Below are positions 26,073-33,757 of a stretch of DNA of 64,000 nucleotides, in pieces. The stretch covers positions 1-64,000 of the forward strand of contig NZ_KB907709.1 of assembly GCF_000382165.1 (NCBI RefSeq), in the 5' to 3' direction. The DNA comes from Arsukibacterium perlucidum DSM 18276 (GTDB lineage Bacteria; Pseudomonadota; Gammaproteobacteria; Enterobacterales; Alteromonadaceae). Within the stretch, counting starts at the first letter, position 1. Each line of letters opens with the position of its first letter. Made by a program: the position numbers and the translations under genes. The notes under the pieces were generated by a model. That model was given only the letters and a program-made list of their open reading frames with translations. It was not told the origin of the DNA and ran no database searches.

Positions 26073-28455
26073 CCAGACTTCCGTTAACCAGTTCGGCTAT
26101 TTCTGCCAAACGCTGCATGGCCCGGCCATTGACCGACTTCTTCGGATACTGGCCACGCCGGTTGCGCTCACCGGCCTCTTCGCCGGTTAATAAGCCAAGC
26201 GCTTCATCAACGGTTTTTACCACATAGATATGAAACTTTTGTTGCGCAACCGCGGCAATTGCCTCATCCCGCAGCACCAGGTTAAGTTGATTGCTGGCCG
26301 GAATAATCACCCCCTGCTCACCGGTCAGGCCCCGTGATTGACACAGCCGGAAAAAGCCCTCAATTTTCTCGTTAACACCACCAATAGCCTGCACCTGGCC
26401 ATGCTGGTTGATCGAGCCGGTAACCGCCAGGCTTTGCTTAATCGGGATATCAGTGATCGCAGAAATCAGAGCACACACTTCGGCTAAAGAGGCACTGTCG
26501 CCATCAATATGGCCATATGACTGCTCCATAGCAATATTGGCACTTAAGGTCAGCGGGAACTGACGGGCATATTTTGCTCCCAGATAACCGGTAAGCAGTA
26601 ATACGCCTTTAGAGTGAATGGCTTTACCTAACTCTACTTCGCGTTCAATATCAATAACGCCACTGGAGCCGGCAAATACGGTCGCGCTAACCCGGGCCGG
26701 AGTACCAAAGGCAGTATCACCAATTTCCAGTACCGTCAGACCATTTATTTTGCCAACTGCCAGCCCTTCGGTATCAATTAATATCTGGCCTTCCTGAATA
26801 TCTTCCAGAAAGCCTTCGCTGATCCGACCGGTACGATGCTGTTTGCCCTGCAATGCTTGCTGCACATGGTTTTCATTTAGAATATCGCTGTCTGCCTGGG
26901 CAGCGTAATAGCAGGCCTCACGGACCAGCTCCAGCACATCTGCGAAGCGGGCTGACAACTTGCGCTGATGCTCGGCCTGGCGAAAACTGAACTGTAATAA
27001 CTGGCGCAAGCCACACTGGGTTAGCTGGTTAACATTCAGTTGCTGCATTTGCAGCTGAATTTGGCGCGACATATAGCTCAGCGTTTGTTCGTTATAAGGC
27101 AGGTAATGCTCAAAATCAGCCAGCACCCGGAACAATTCGTTAAATTCTTCGTCGACTTCCTGCACCAGATAATATAAGTCGCGCGAGCCCAGCAGCACCA
27201 CTTTGACATTTAGCGGAATAGCCCGCGGGGTAATAATGGTTGAGTTGGTAACCGCATGTTCGCTTAGGGTATCTATCACCACCTCACCACTTTTCAGTGC
27301 AAGTTTCAGCGCATCCCATACCGATGCCTGGGACAATAAGCGGTCTGCGTCCAGAATTAAATAACCGCCATTAGCTTTGTGTAGTGCCCCCGGGCGGATC
27401 ATCCGGTAGTTAGTGTAAAGCGCACCGCTGGACGAGTTATATTCTACCCGGCCAAATAAATTGCCATAACTGGGGTTAGGCTCAAAAATAATCGGCGCAC
27501 CAGACATCGTTTCATGATGGACCAGTACATTGGGCACAAATTCTTCAACAAAAATTTCCCGGCTGTCGATCTCTTCCTGCTTCTCGCCGTCTGACTCGTC
27601 AGGCAGCAGCTCCAGCACAGCTTTTACCAGATGGGGCCGCATTTCTTTCAGGTACTTCAGCACACCAAGCTCGGTGCTGTAATCATGCTCCATTTCTTTT
27701 AGCATCGGTTTAATGGCCTGCTCGATCGTTTCTTTGCGCAGGGCTCGCAGGTTTTCCGACAATTCCCGCTTCCAGCGCGGTAACTCAAGCAAGGCATCGT
27801 TTAACACCGTTTCCAGTTCTGACACCAGGGAATAGAAATACTGACGCTGCTCATCAGTCATTTTGCTGAACTCACTGTCATCCAGCGGTTTACCATCGAT
27901 AATCGGCGAAAAACTGACGGCACCATTGTCTTCGTATAAAACAACCTGCTTTTCCAGTGCGGTTTTCTCTACCCGTTCTATCGCCTGCTCATAGCGGTCG
28001 TCAAACTGGCGGGCGATAGTTTTTTTCTTCCGCTGATAGCCCGGGTTATCAAAAGCAGCTGGGAAGGTATCCAGTAATTCATCAATTAATGCTTCTAACT
28101 TTTTTACCAGAATGCGGCCGTCACCAGGCAACAGGCGCAGGGTATTCGGCACCCGCTCATCATCAAAATTATTCAGGTAACACCACTCATTTGGCGTGGC
28201 CTTTTCGGCGGCGGCATGTTGCAGAATATCCTGCACCAGGGTAAAGCGACCAAGTGCCGGCTCGCCCATCACATACAGGTTGTAACCCGGCATATCCATA
28301 CCAATGGCAAAGGCTAACGCCGACTTTGCCCGGTCCTGGCCGATAAAGCCGGGAATAAGCTCGGCGGTGGCCAGCGCCTGTTCAATTTGAGCGCTATCTA
28401 ATACCGGGCCAAGGTCAGCAGGCTGCAGTGCTGCGGGTAAACGGCTGTGGGTCAT
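26065..28455 (-). CDS. Lon-family ATP-dependent protease (AAA_32 type, YcbZ/LonH-like)
   Basis: 796-residue cytoplasmic AAA+ protease. The N-terminal helical domain (about 1-200) is followed by an ATPase-type core with the altered P-loop GEPALGRFT, an Arg replacing the Lys as in relatives of E. coli YcbZ, and by the central LILDADRLL Walker B-like strand. The C-terminal S16 domain (about 570-760) has the Ser-Lys dyad: Ser in HIDGDSASLAE and Lys in GGVNEKIEGFF. It degrades unknown substrates, perhaps misfolded or regulatory proteins. It is co-transcribed with the downstream DAGK-like/DUF389 gene. Confidence 0.9.
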   Translation of the reverse strand: MTHSRLPAALQPADLGPVLDSAQIEQALATAELIPGFIGQDRAKSALAFAIGMDMPGYNLYVMGEPALGRFTLVQDILQHAAAEKATPNEWCYLNNFDDERVPNTLRLLPGDGRILVKKLEALIDELLDTFPAAFDNPGYQRKKKTIARQFDDRYEQAIERVEKTALEKQVVLYEDNGAVSFSPIIDGKPLDDSEFSKMTDEQRQYFYSLVSELETVLNDALLELPRWKRELSENLRALRKETIEQAIKPMLKEMEHDYSTELGVLKYLKEMRPHLVKAVLELLPDESDGEKQEEIDSREIFVEEFVPNVLVHHETMSGAPIIFEPNPSYGNLFGRVEYNSSSGALYTNYRMIRPGALHKANGGYLILDADRLLSQASVWDALKLALKSGEVVIDTLSEHAVTNSTIITPRAIPLNVKVVLLGSRDLYYLVQEVDEEFNELFRVLADFEHYLPYNEQTLSYMSRQIQLQMQQLNVNQLTQCGLRQLLQFSFRQAEHQRKLSARFADVLELVREACYYAAQADSDILNENHVQQALQGKQHRTGRISEGFLEDIQEGQILIDTEGLAVGKINGLTVLEIGDTAFGTPARVSATVFAGSSGVIDIEREVELGKAIHSKGVLLLTGYLGAKYARQFPLTLSANIAMEQSYGHIDGDSASLAEVCALISAITDIPIKQSLAVTGSINQHGQVQAIGGVNEKIEGFFRLCQSRGLTGEQGVIIPASNQLNLVLRDEAIAAVAQQKFHIYVVKTVDEALGLLTGEEAGERNRRGQYPKKSVNGRAMQRLAEIAELVNGSLDE

Positions 28456-28637
28456 ATTATCCCTTAATTAAAGCAAGAGTATTAAAGCAAAAGTTACGCA
28501 AACGCATCTGCCGACATACTACCAAAAACCCGACGAACTGTGCTGGCTATTTTGTTTTTTCAACAACCAGATTAAAGATCCCGCTAATCACGCCGATACA
28601 AGCTTAGCAACAGAAATCAACCCAGGTCGAGGCCAAT

Positions 28638-28913
28638 ATGAACGAACAAAATTGTCTGCAAAAAATTCGCAATCTTGGTGTTCGTTTACAGGAGCTGGAA
28701 TTAGTGCAACTGGAACCCGGTAAATCTTACGCGACCACGGCCCTGAATTTCTTATTTGCCGACCATGGTGTGCAGCGCCCGGCTGGCGTGCCGCTGGACC
28801 ATACGTTACGTGCGCTTGGTGAAGCAATAGTTGCTAATCGCAAGGTACGCTTCAGCACGCTTGACCCGGACAGCGTCATCGATTTTTTCTGTCGTTTTTA
28901 CCGGGTACATTGA
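28638..28913 (+). CDS. Hypothetical small protein
   Basis: 91-residue soluble protein with no signal peptide, cysteine cluster or recognised motif. An AGG-GAGG stretch precedes the ATG and the codon use resembles its neighbours, so I take it as real. It lies divergent from the Lon-like gene and 78 bp before the copper-RiPP precursor. A probable promoter of that precursor starts just after its stop, so it is not clearly in that operon. Function unknown. Confidence 0.6.
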   Translation: MNEQNCLQKIRNLGVRLQELELVQLEPGKSYATTALNFLFADHGVQRPAGVPLDHTLRALGEAIVANRKVRFSTLDPDSVIDFFCRFYRVH

Positions 28914-28927
28914 AATAAACATTTTTT

Positions 28928-28958
28928 TGAAATACCTTTGCTGGTGGGCAGGTCTTAT
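28928..28958 (+). promoter_or_regulatory. Candidate ECF-type promoter of the RiPP precursor operon
   Basis: TGAAAT (28928-28933) and GTCTTAT (28952-28958) are separated by 18 bases, 34 bases before the ATG of the precursor. The same two elements at exactly the same spacing occur before the thioredoxin gene (31097) and the DoxX gene (33039). An ECF sigma gene lies in the same cluster, so this is the likely sigma-dependent promoter set. The assignment of -35 and -10 roles is inferred. Confidence 0.7.
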
Positions 28959-28991
28959 AACTGACTCTGACAACCATAAAGGTAATATCTG

Positions 28992-29429
28992 ATGAAAACA
29001 CTGAACAAAACCCAACTTTCATTCGCCCTTGGTGCCATGGCATTAGGCTCAGTAGCCTCTGGCGCCGCTCATGCCGATACTAATCCTTTTGCTGCTGCTG
29101 AACTTAGCATGGCGTATCAGCTGGCTGCCACTGAAGGTAAATGTGGTGAAGGCAAATGCGGTACTGATAAAGCGAAAGATAAAGCCAAAGACAAAGCAAA
29201 AGAAATGAAGTGCGGCGAAGGCAAATGCGGTGAAGGTAAGTGTGGCGCCGACAAAGCAAAAGCCAAAGCTGAAGATAAAGCAAAAGAAATGAAATGTGGC
29301 GAAGGCAAATGCGGTGAAGGTAAGTGTGGTGCCGACAAAGCCGCCAAAATGAAAGACGATGCCAAAGCCAAAGCTGAAGATAAAGCAAAAGAAATGAAGT
29401 GTGGCGAAGGCAAGTGTGGAGCTGCTTAA
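28992..29429 (+). CDS. hvfA: HvfA/bufferin-type copper-binding RiPP precursor
   Basis: 145 residues. A Sec signal peptide (1-28, ending AAHA) acts as the leader. The core has ten cysteines (51, 56, 74, 79, 84, 102, 107, 112, 137, 142), all as KCG: seven EGKCG and three EMKCG motifs. Lys/Ala/Asp-rich spacers (DKAKDKAK, AKAEDKAK) separate four modules. In HvfA and bufferins, an MNIO enzyme turns such cysteines into thioamide/oxazolone or related copper-binding groups, and the peptide is exported to the periplasm. The maturase gene starts 3 bp after the stop. Number and type of modifications are not predictable. Confidence 0.9.
   Translation: MKTLNKTQLSFALGAMALGSVASGAAHADTNPFAAAELSMAYQLAATEGKCGEGKCGTDKAKDKAKDKAKEMKCGEGKCGEGKCGADKAKAKAEDKAKEMKCGEGKCGEGKCGADKAAKMKDDAKAKAEDKAKEMKCGEGKCGAA
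29133..29426 (+). repeat. Internal modular repeats of the RiPP precursor core
   Basis: The core is built of four modules, each a cysteine block of two or three KCG motifs followed (except the last) by a Lys/Ala spacer. Modules 2 and 3 are nearly identical at DNA level over about 60 bases; module 3 carries an extra seven residues (AKMKDDA region). This indicates growth by internal duplication. Confidence 0.8.
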
Positions 29430-29432
29430 GCA

Positions 29433-30287
29433 GTGACCACCCAAACGCCATTAACCGGCGCCGGCCTTGGCCTGCGCCGGGAAATGCTGGCAGACGTGCT
29501 GGACAGCAGCAACCAGGCTATCGACTTTTTTGAAGTCGCACCGGAAAACTGGCTGCCTTATGGCGGCAAACTGGCCGCTCAGTTTAAAACACTAACCGAG
29601 CGTTACCCTTTTGCCTGTCATGGCTTATCGTTGTCAATTGGCAGCCCTGATCCGCTGGATATCGATTTTATTAAGCAGTTAAAAACATTTTTTAAAACCC
29701 ACAACATCCGTCTGTACAGCGAACATTTAAGCTATTGCTCAGCCGGCGGTCACTTATACGATTTAATGCCGATACCCTTTACCGAAGAAGCAGTAAAATA
29801 TGTGGCAGAACGGGTGCGGACCGTGCAGGACATTCTGGAACAGCCACTTATTCTGGAAAACGTGTCTTACTATGCTGCGCCTGGTCAGCAAATGAGCGAG
29901 CTGGAATTTATCTGCGAAGTGCTCAAACAAGCCGATTGCCAGCTGTTGCTCGATGTAAATAATATCTATGTTAATTCGGTAAACCATGGTTATGACCCAC
30001 TGGCTTTTTTACAGGCCTTGCCAACTGAGCGCATTGCTTACTATCACGTTGCTGGCCATTATCAGCAGGCAGCTGATTTACTGATTGATACGCACGGCGC
30101 CGATGTGCCGGATCCGGTCTGGCAACTGCTGCAGCAAACCTATCGCCAGCATGGCGTCAAGCCCACCTTATATGAACGCGATTTTAATATTCCCTCGCTT
30201 GGCAGCCTGCAGCATGAACTGACGTATATCAGAACATTGCAACAGCAAGCCAGCAGCACCAGGGCTAAAAAGAAGCTGGCCATATGA
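29433..30287 (+). CDS. hvfB: MNIO (DUF692) RiPP maturase, HvfB/BufB type
   Basis: 284-residue multinuclear non-heme iron oxidase (PF05114). The TIM-barrel metal residues are visible: His63 in CHGLS, Glu97-His98 in YSEHLS, Glu142 in LENVSYY, Asp174 and Asn176 in DVNNIYVN, His185 in NHG, His205 and His209 in YHVAGH, Glu248 in YERD. It should modify precursor cysteines using iron and oxygen. It starts at GTG, 3 bp after the precursor stop, with GGAG inside the precursor's last codons. Its stop overlaps the DUF2063 start (ATGA), so all three are coupled. Confidence 0.93.
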   Translation: MTTQTPLTGAGLGLRREMLADVLDSSNQAIDFFEVAPENWLPYGGKLAAQFKTLTERYPFACHGLSLSIGSPDPLDIDFIKQLKTFFKTHNIRLYSEHLSYCSAGGHLYDLMPIPFTEEAVKYVAERVRTVQDILEQPLILENVSYYAAPGQQMSELEFICEVLKQADCQLLLDVNNIYVNSVNHGYDPLAFLQALPTERIAYYHVAGHYQQAADLLIDTHGADVPDPVWQLLQQTYRQHGVKPTLYERDFNIPSLGSLQHELTYIRTLQQQASSTRAKKKLAI

Positions 30288-31078
30288 GTACTGAGCCAAG
30301 CAAACCAGATAACGCTGATTTTAAACAGCTGCAACAGCAGTTTGCTGCGTATATTCGAAATCCGGCAGAAACGTCGCCGCCGACAGGCATCGAGCAGCGC
30401 CGGCTTAACGTCTACAGTGAGCTATTTTTTAATAACGTGCAAGGCTTTCTCGATACGGCCTTTCCGGTGTTAAAAACCCTGTACAGCGAATCTGACTGGA
30501 CTGCCCTCGCCCGGCAGTTTTTCAGCAACTATGCCTGCCACAGCCCCTACTTTTTGCAGATAGCAGAGCAGTTTGTAACCTTTTTACAGGATTACCAGCC
30601 AACAGCTGCCGATCCGCCATTTTTAGCCGAGCTGGCGCATTACGAATGGGCTGAGCTGTATATAGCCACTTTAACAAGTGAGCAGCAATTGCCGCCACTT
30701 AGCCCGGCAGAACTTGCCGGCGACGCCCTCAGCAGCAGCCGGTTGCAGTTATCTGAACTGGCCATGCTGTGTGCTTATCAGTATCCGGTGCAGCAAATTT
30801 GTGCTGAGTTCCAGCCGGCCGAACCAGCACAGCCGGTATTTTTTCTGTTGTATCGCAACAGCGAGCACGAGGTAAAGTTTGTGCAGCTGAATCAGGCAAC
30901 TCTACTGCTGTTAAACACTCTGGCTGAACAACCGGGCCTGACGTTTAAGCAATTAATTCAGGCAATATCACTGCATTTACCTGGTTTAACTTTGCCGCAA
31001 CTGCAACAAGGCGCCCTGCCATTAGTGCAGGAATTGGCCAGCAAGGGCGCCATTTGCCGCCATGTAACACAATATTGA
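30284..31078 (+). CDS. hvfC: DUF2063 RiPP maturation partner, HvfC/BufC type
   Basis: 264 residues. The N-terminal DUF2063 domain (about 15-110) has the family features RRLNVYSELFFNNVQGFLDTAFPVLKTL and the FFSNYACHSPYFLQIAEQFVTFL segment. The C-terminal half is a winged-helix-like region. These proteins partner the MNIO enzyme, in part like the RRE-containing MbnC/TglB-type helpers, to present the precursor. It overlaps the maturase gene by four bases. Its stop lies within a candidate TetR site for the following gene. Confidence 0.92.
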   Translation: MSTEPSKPDNADFKQLQQQFAAYIRNPAETSPPTGIEQRRLNVYSELFFNNVQGFLDTAFPVLKTLYSESDWTALARQFFSNYACHSPYFLQIAEQFVTFLQDYQPTAADPPFLAELAHYEWAELYIATLTSEQQLPPLSPAELAGDALSSSRLQLSELAMLCAYQYPVQQICAEFQPAEPAQPVFFLLYRNSEHEVKFVQLNQATLLLLNTLAEQPGLTFKQLIQAISLHLPGLTLPQLQQGALPLVQELASKGAICRHVTQY

Positions 31079-31091
31079 ACATTTGTTCCAA
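31075..31091. promoter_or_regulatory. Candidate TetR operator before the thioredoxin gene
   Basis: TTGAACATTTGTTCCAA contains the core GAAC-N4-GTTC and matches 14 of 16 positions of the perfect palindrome upstream of tetR (32896-32911). It overlaps the DUF2063 stop codon and ends six bases before the candidate -35 element at 31097. Confidence 0.55.
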
Positions 31092-31096
31092 ATAGC

Positions 31097-31127
31097 TGAA
31101 ATAGTTTGAGTGGTCGTCTGGTCTTGT
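31097..31127 (+). promoter_or_regulatory. Candidate ECF-type promoter of thioredoxin-ccdA
   Basis: TGAAAT (31097-31102) and GTCTTGT (31121-31127) are 18 bases apart, 43 bases before the ATG. Elements and spacing match those before the RiPP precursor and the DoxX gene. Similarity to the precursor promoter continues past the -10 (ACTGAC). Confidence 0.65.
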
Positions 31128-31170
31128 TACTGACACTTAAAACTTATTATCACTAACAGAGGAACAGCCA

Positions 31171-31554
31171 ATGAAATCACTTTTACTTACCTTGCTATTT
31201 GCTTTAATGATAGGCAGCGCTGCCGCAGCGCAAACACCTTTCACTGCTGAGAAGTTTCAGCAGGCACAAGCTGAAGATAAAGTTATTCTGATCGACATAT
31301 ACGCCGAATGGTGTCCAACCTGCCGCCGCCAAAGCAAAATTATCAATGAATATTTCACGGCAAACCCGGACAGCAAAATCCAGCTGCTAACCGTTGACTT
31401 CGATAGCCAAAAAGACTGGGCAACCCATTTTAAAGCGCCAAGACAGTCTACCCTGTTGGTATACAAAGGCTTTGAGCAAATTCACTTTTCAGTGGCTGAA
31501 ACCAGCAAAGAGCGGATTTTCAAAACCCTGAGCGACGCTGAGCAGGCTAACTAA
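31171..31554 (+). CDS. Periplasmic thioredoxin-fold protein
   Basis: 127 residues. A signal peptide (about 1-20) precedes a thioredoxin fold with the active site AEWCPTCRRQ (Cys about 48 and 51), as in the C-terminal domain of DsbD and related reductases. It probably acts as a periplasmic thiol reductase. The next gene, a CcdA-like membrane electron carrier, starts directly after its stop, so the pair could rebuild a split DsbD. Its own promoter matches that of the RiPP precursor, suggesting it keeps precursor cysteines or metal sites reduced. Confidence 0.85.
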   Translation: MKSLLLTLLFALMIGSAAAAQTPFTAEKFQQAQAEDKVILIDIYAEWCPTCRRQSKIINEYFTANPDSKIQLLTVDFDSQKDWATHFKAPRQSTLLVYKGFEQIHFSVAETSKERIFKTLSDAEQAN

Positions 31555-32247
31555 ATGGAATTTACTGCTATTCCCCTAGCCTTGCTGGCCGGCGTGCTAA
31601 GCCTGCTATCGCCCTGTGTGCTGCCTATGGTACCGGCAGTCGCGGCGTCAGCTATACAGTCGTCACGGCTTGGCTTGCTGATGCTGGCTGCAGGTATCAG
31701 TTTGTCCTTTGCGCTGGCCGGTACCATACTGACTTTTCTGTTACTTAATGCCGGTATTTCACCCGATGTTATGCGTTACTTTTCGGCTGGCTTATTGCTG
31801 CTGATGGGTATAGTGCTGCTGGTGCCGGCACTCAGTGACCAAATGGCATTCTGGTTGTCGCGCTTCACCAGCCGCTTACCCGGCCAGAATATTAGCGGCA
31901 ATGGCGTGGCAATGCAGTTTGTGATTGGTGCCTCACTGGGCTTAATCTGGTTACCTTGTGTTGGCCCTACCCTGGGCACCGCTATCGCGTTGGCTTCCAC
32001 CGGACAAAGTATGCCCATGGCCTTTATAGTGATGCTGACATTCGGTTTGGGTGCGGCACTACCGCTGGTGTTTGTCGGCCATTTATCCGGGGCGCAACTG
32101 GCAAAGTTACGCTTATCAGGTCAGTTTAGTAAATATTTGCTAGGGGCAGCACTGCTGCTGATAGCACTTATGATTTTTACCGGCTTTGATAAGGTACTGG
32201 AAATCTGGGCCATTGAGTGGTTGCCAGACTGGGTAACCTCAATCTGA
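31555..32247 (+). CDS. CcdA/DsbD-type membrane thiol-disulfide transporter
   Basis: 230 residues with six predicted helices. Two conserved cysteine motifs, LLSPCVLPMVPA (about Cys 21) and LIWLPCVGPTLG (about Cys 135), match the DsbD transmembrane domain and CcdA, which pass electrons from cytoplasmic thioredoxin to the periplasm. The ATG follows the thioredoxin stop without a gap. It likely reduces the upstream periplasmic thioredoxin. The gene is convergent with tetR downstream. Confidence 0.88.
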   Translation: MEFTAIPLALLAGVLSLLSPCVLPMVPAVAASAIQSSRLGLLMLAAGISLSFALAGTILTFLLLNAGISPDVMRYFSAGLLLLMGIVLLVPALSDQMAFWLSRFTSRLPGQNISGNGVAMQFVIGASLGLIWLPCVGPTLGTAIALASTGQSMPMAFIVMLTFGLGAALPLVFVGHLSGAQLAKLRLSGQFSKYLLGAALLLIALMIFTGFDKVLEIWAIEWLPDWVTSI

Positions 32248-32256
32248 GGTCTCATT

Positions 32257-32302
32257 GCACACTGTCGGTATTGCGTTATGCCATGCCTTCAGTGTGCTTT
32301 TT
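32257..32302 (+). terminator. Possible terminator between ccdA-like gene and tetR
   Basis: The stem gcacactg / cagtgtgc (32257-32264 and 32290-32297) with a 25-base loop is followed by five Ts. The large loop makes this a weak call. It overlaps the 3' end of tetR. Confidence 0.4.
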
Positions 32303-32885
32303 CTGCAGGTAGTATTGCCAGCGCTTGTTGTAACAAACAATCCAACACTGCCGGTTCAGGCTGCAACCTGGTAACGCTTTTCAGACCAATCAATTGCATC
32401 TGATAAAAACTGGCCAGCGCTGCCGGATCAGTATCTGCCGCCAGTAAGCCTGCTTGTTTAGCCTGTGCCAACAGCCGGGTAAATTGAGCAGCCATTTGCT
32501 GCAGCAACTCCCGGGCCAGGCTGGCCAACGGATGCTGCTCTGCCCCAAGCTCGGTTACCGTTTTTACCAGCATACACACTTTATCGGGTTGGCCCGTTAA
32601 GCTGTTTGCGAGTGCCTGGCGCATAAACTGTCGCAGCACCTTAAGCGGGCAATCCAGCTGTTGCTCAAGTGCCTGTAATGAGGCAAGGCCAGCGGCGGCA
32701 TAATGCAGCAGAGCTTCACGGTACAAATTTTCTTTGTCACCAAAACTGGCGTACAGGCTACCCGGCCGTAAATTTACCGCCTGTTGCACATCCCGCATGG
32801 AGCAGCCCTTAAAGCCCCGGGCCCAGAATAATGTTGTGGCATTGGCGATAACCTGTTGCCTGTCAAATTTTGCACTGTTAACCAT
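32289..32885 (-). CDS. TetR/AcrR family transcriptional regulator
   Basis: About 198 residues. The N-terminal helix-turn-helix reads VIANATTLFWARGFKGCSMRDVQQAVNLRPGSLYASFGDKENLYREAL, typical of TetR. The C-terminal ligand domain (about 60-195) has no recognised ligand motif. I chose the ATG at 32885 because AAGAGGTGG lies just upstream; a TTG 18 bases earlier would only lengthen it. A perfect 16-bp palindrome lies 11 bases before the start and similar sites precede the thioredoxin and sigma genes, so it probably represses itself and parts of this cluster. Confidence 0.9.
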   Translation of the reverse strand: MVNSAKFDRQQVIANATTLFWARGFKGCSMRDVQQAVNLRPGSLYASFGDKENLYREALLHYAAAGLASLQALEQQLDCPLKVLRQFMRQALANSLTGQPDKVCMLVKTVTELGAEQHPLASLARELLQQMAAQFTRLLAQAKQAGLLAADTDPAALASFYQMQLIGLKSVTRLQPEPAVLDCLLQQALAILPAEKAH

Positions 32886-32895
32886 AAACCACCTC

Positions 32896-32911
32896 TTGAA
32901 CAATTGTTCAA
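32896..32911. promoter_or_regulatory. Perfect 16-bp palindrome, candidate TetR autoregulatory operator
   Basis: TTGAACAATTGTTCAA is a perfect palindrome just upstream of the tetR ribosome site. The core GAAC-N4-GTTC recurs at 31077 and 33760 within the same cluster. The position fits autorepression. Confidence 0.7.
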
Positions 32912-33038
32912 ATATATATTAACCAGCCAGCCAATAGCAACCAGCTAAAGCTGATATTGCGAAACTCGTTTTTAAATCAATTTCGGCGGTGCCGGTGATC
33001 TCAGGTATTAAACTTATTGAGTTTATTTTAAAAAATAC

Positions 33039-33069
33039 TGAAAGTTTTCTGCTGCTGGTGCTGTCTTAT
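33039..33069 (+). promoter_or_regulatory. Candidate ECF-type promoter of doxX-sigma operon
   Basis: TGAAAG (33039-33044) and GTCTTAT (33063-33069) are 18 bases apart and 33 bases before the DoxX ATG. Spacing is identical to the two other candidate promoters of the cluster. If the sigma gene downstream is read from here, it is autoregulated. Confidence 0.65.
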
Positions 33070-33102
33070 CAGTAAGACACAATTTAAAGACAGGACAACC
33101 CG

Positions 33103-33738
33103 ATGTTGCAATCGATCCGGCAAGTTTACCTAAAGTCACTGCAATGGCTGACCCCAATAGATGGCCTGGCGCCGCTGCTGTTGCGGCTTATTCTGGCCCC
33201 GGTGCTTATTCAGGCTGGCTGGAATAAATTCAGTCACTTTGCCGATACCGTAGCCTGGTTTGGTAACAGCGATTGGGGGCTGGGTTTACCATTGCCATGG
33301 CTGCTAGCGAGTCTGGCGATAGCCGCGGAACTTATCGGTGGCGTTATGCTGTTACTTGGTTTGCTGACCAGATTGGTGACGATACCGCTGCTTGTTACCA
33401 TGCTGGTTGCCATTTTTGCCGTTCACCTGCCCTATGGCTGGCCTGCTATAGCCGATAGCAGCAGCTGGCTGGCCGATGGCACCCTTTTACTGAACGAGCG
33501 GGTGATGGATAGCAGCGATAAAATAGAAGCCGCCCGCAGCTTGCTGCAACAACACGGTAATTACGACTGGCTGACCTCAAGCGGCAAACTGGTGATCCTG
33601 AACAACGGTATTGAATTTGCGGCAATTTACTTCGCTATGTTACTGAGCTTGCTATTTAGCGGCGGTGGCCGCTATGTCAGCGCTGATTACTGGCTGCAGC
33701 GCTATAGCAATGCGGCTTCAAAAACTGTTGCACAATGA
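33103..33738 (+). CDS. hvfX: DoxX family membrane protein, HvfX/GigT type
   Basis: 211 residues with four helices typical of DoxX (LAPLLLRLILAPVLIQAGWNKFSHF; IAAELIGGVMLLLGLLTRLVTIPLL). A 60-residue polar insert lies between helices 3 and 4, as in the DoxX proteins that accompany DUF692/DUF2063 genes (HvfX, GigT). The role in copper-RiPP systems is not settled. Here it is separated from the precursor operon but has the same promoter type. The ECF sigma gene follows after 59 bp. Confidence 0.85.
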   Translation: MLQSIRQVYLKSLQWLTPIDGLAPLLLRLILAPVLIQAGWNKFSHFADTVAWFGNSDWGLGLPLPWLLASLAIAAELIGGVMLLLGLLTRLVTIPLLVTMLVAIFAVHLPYGWPAIADSSSWLADGTLLLNERVMDSSDKIEAARSLLQQHGNYDWLTSSGKLVILNNGIEFAAIYFAMLLSLLFSGGGRYVSADYWLQRYSNAASKTVAQ

Positions 33739-33757
33739 GCCACTAACATGAGCTTAC

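Noticed and set aside
26065-28455. Altered Walker A (Arg for Lys) in the Lon-like protease as a sign of inactivation
   Set aside because: As I recall, relatives of this AAA_32 family commonly have this change, so it is not evidence of decay.
29133-29426. Repeats considered as a CRISPR array
   Set aside because: They are in-frame coding repeats of unequal length, with repeated rather than unique spacers.
29049-29451. Several antisense frames across the RiPP precursor
   Set aside because: They arise because the repeated GC-biased precursor codons leave all frames open. Their Phe/Cys/His-rich products look artefactual.
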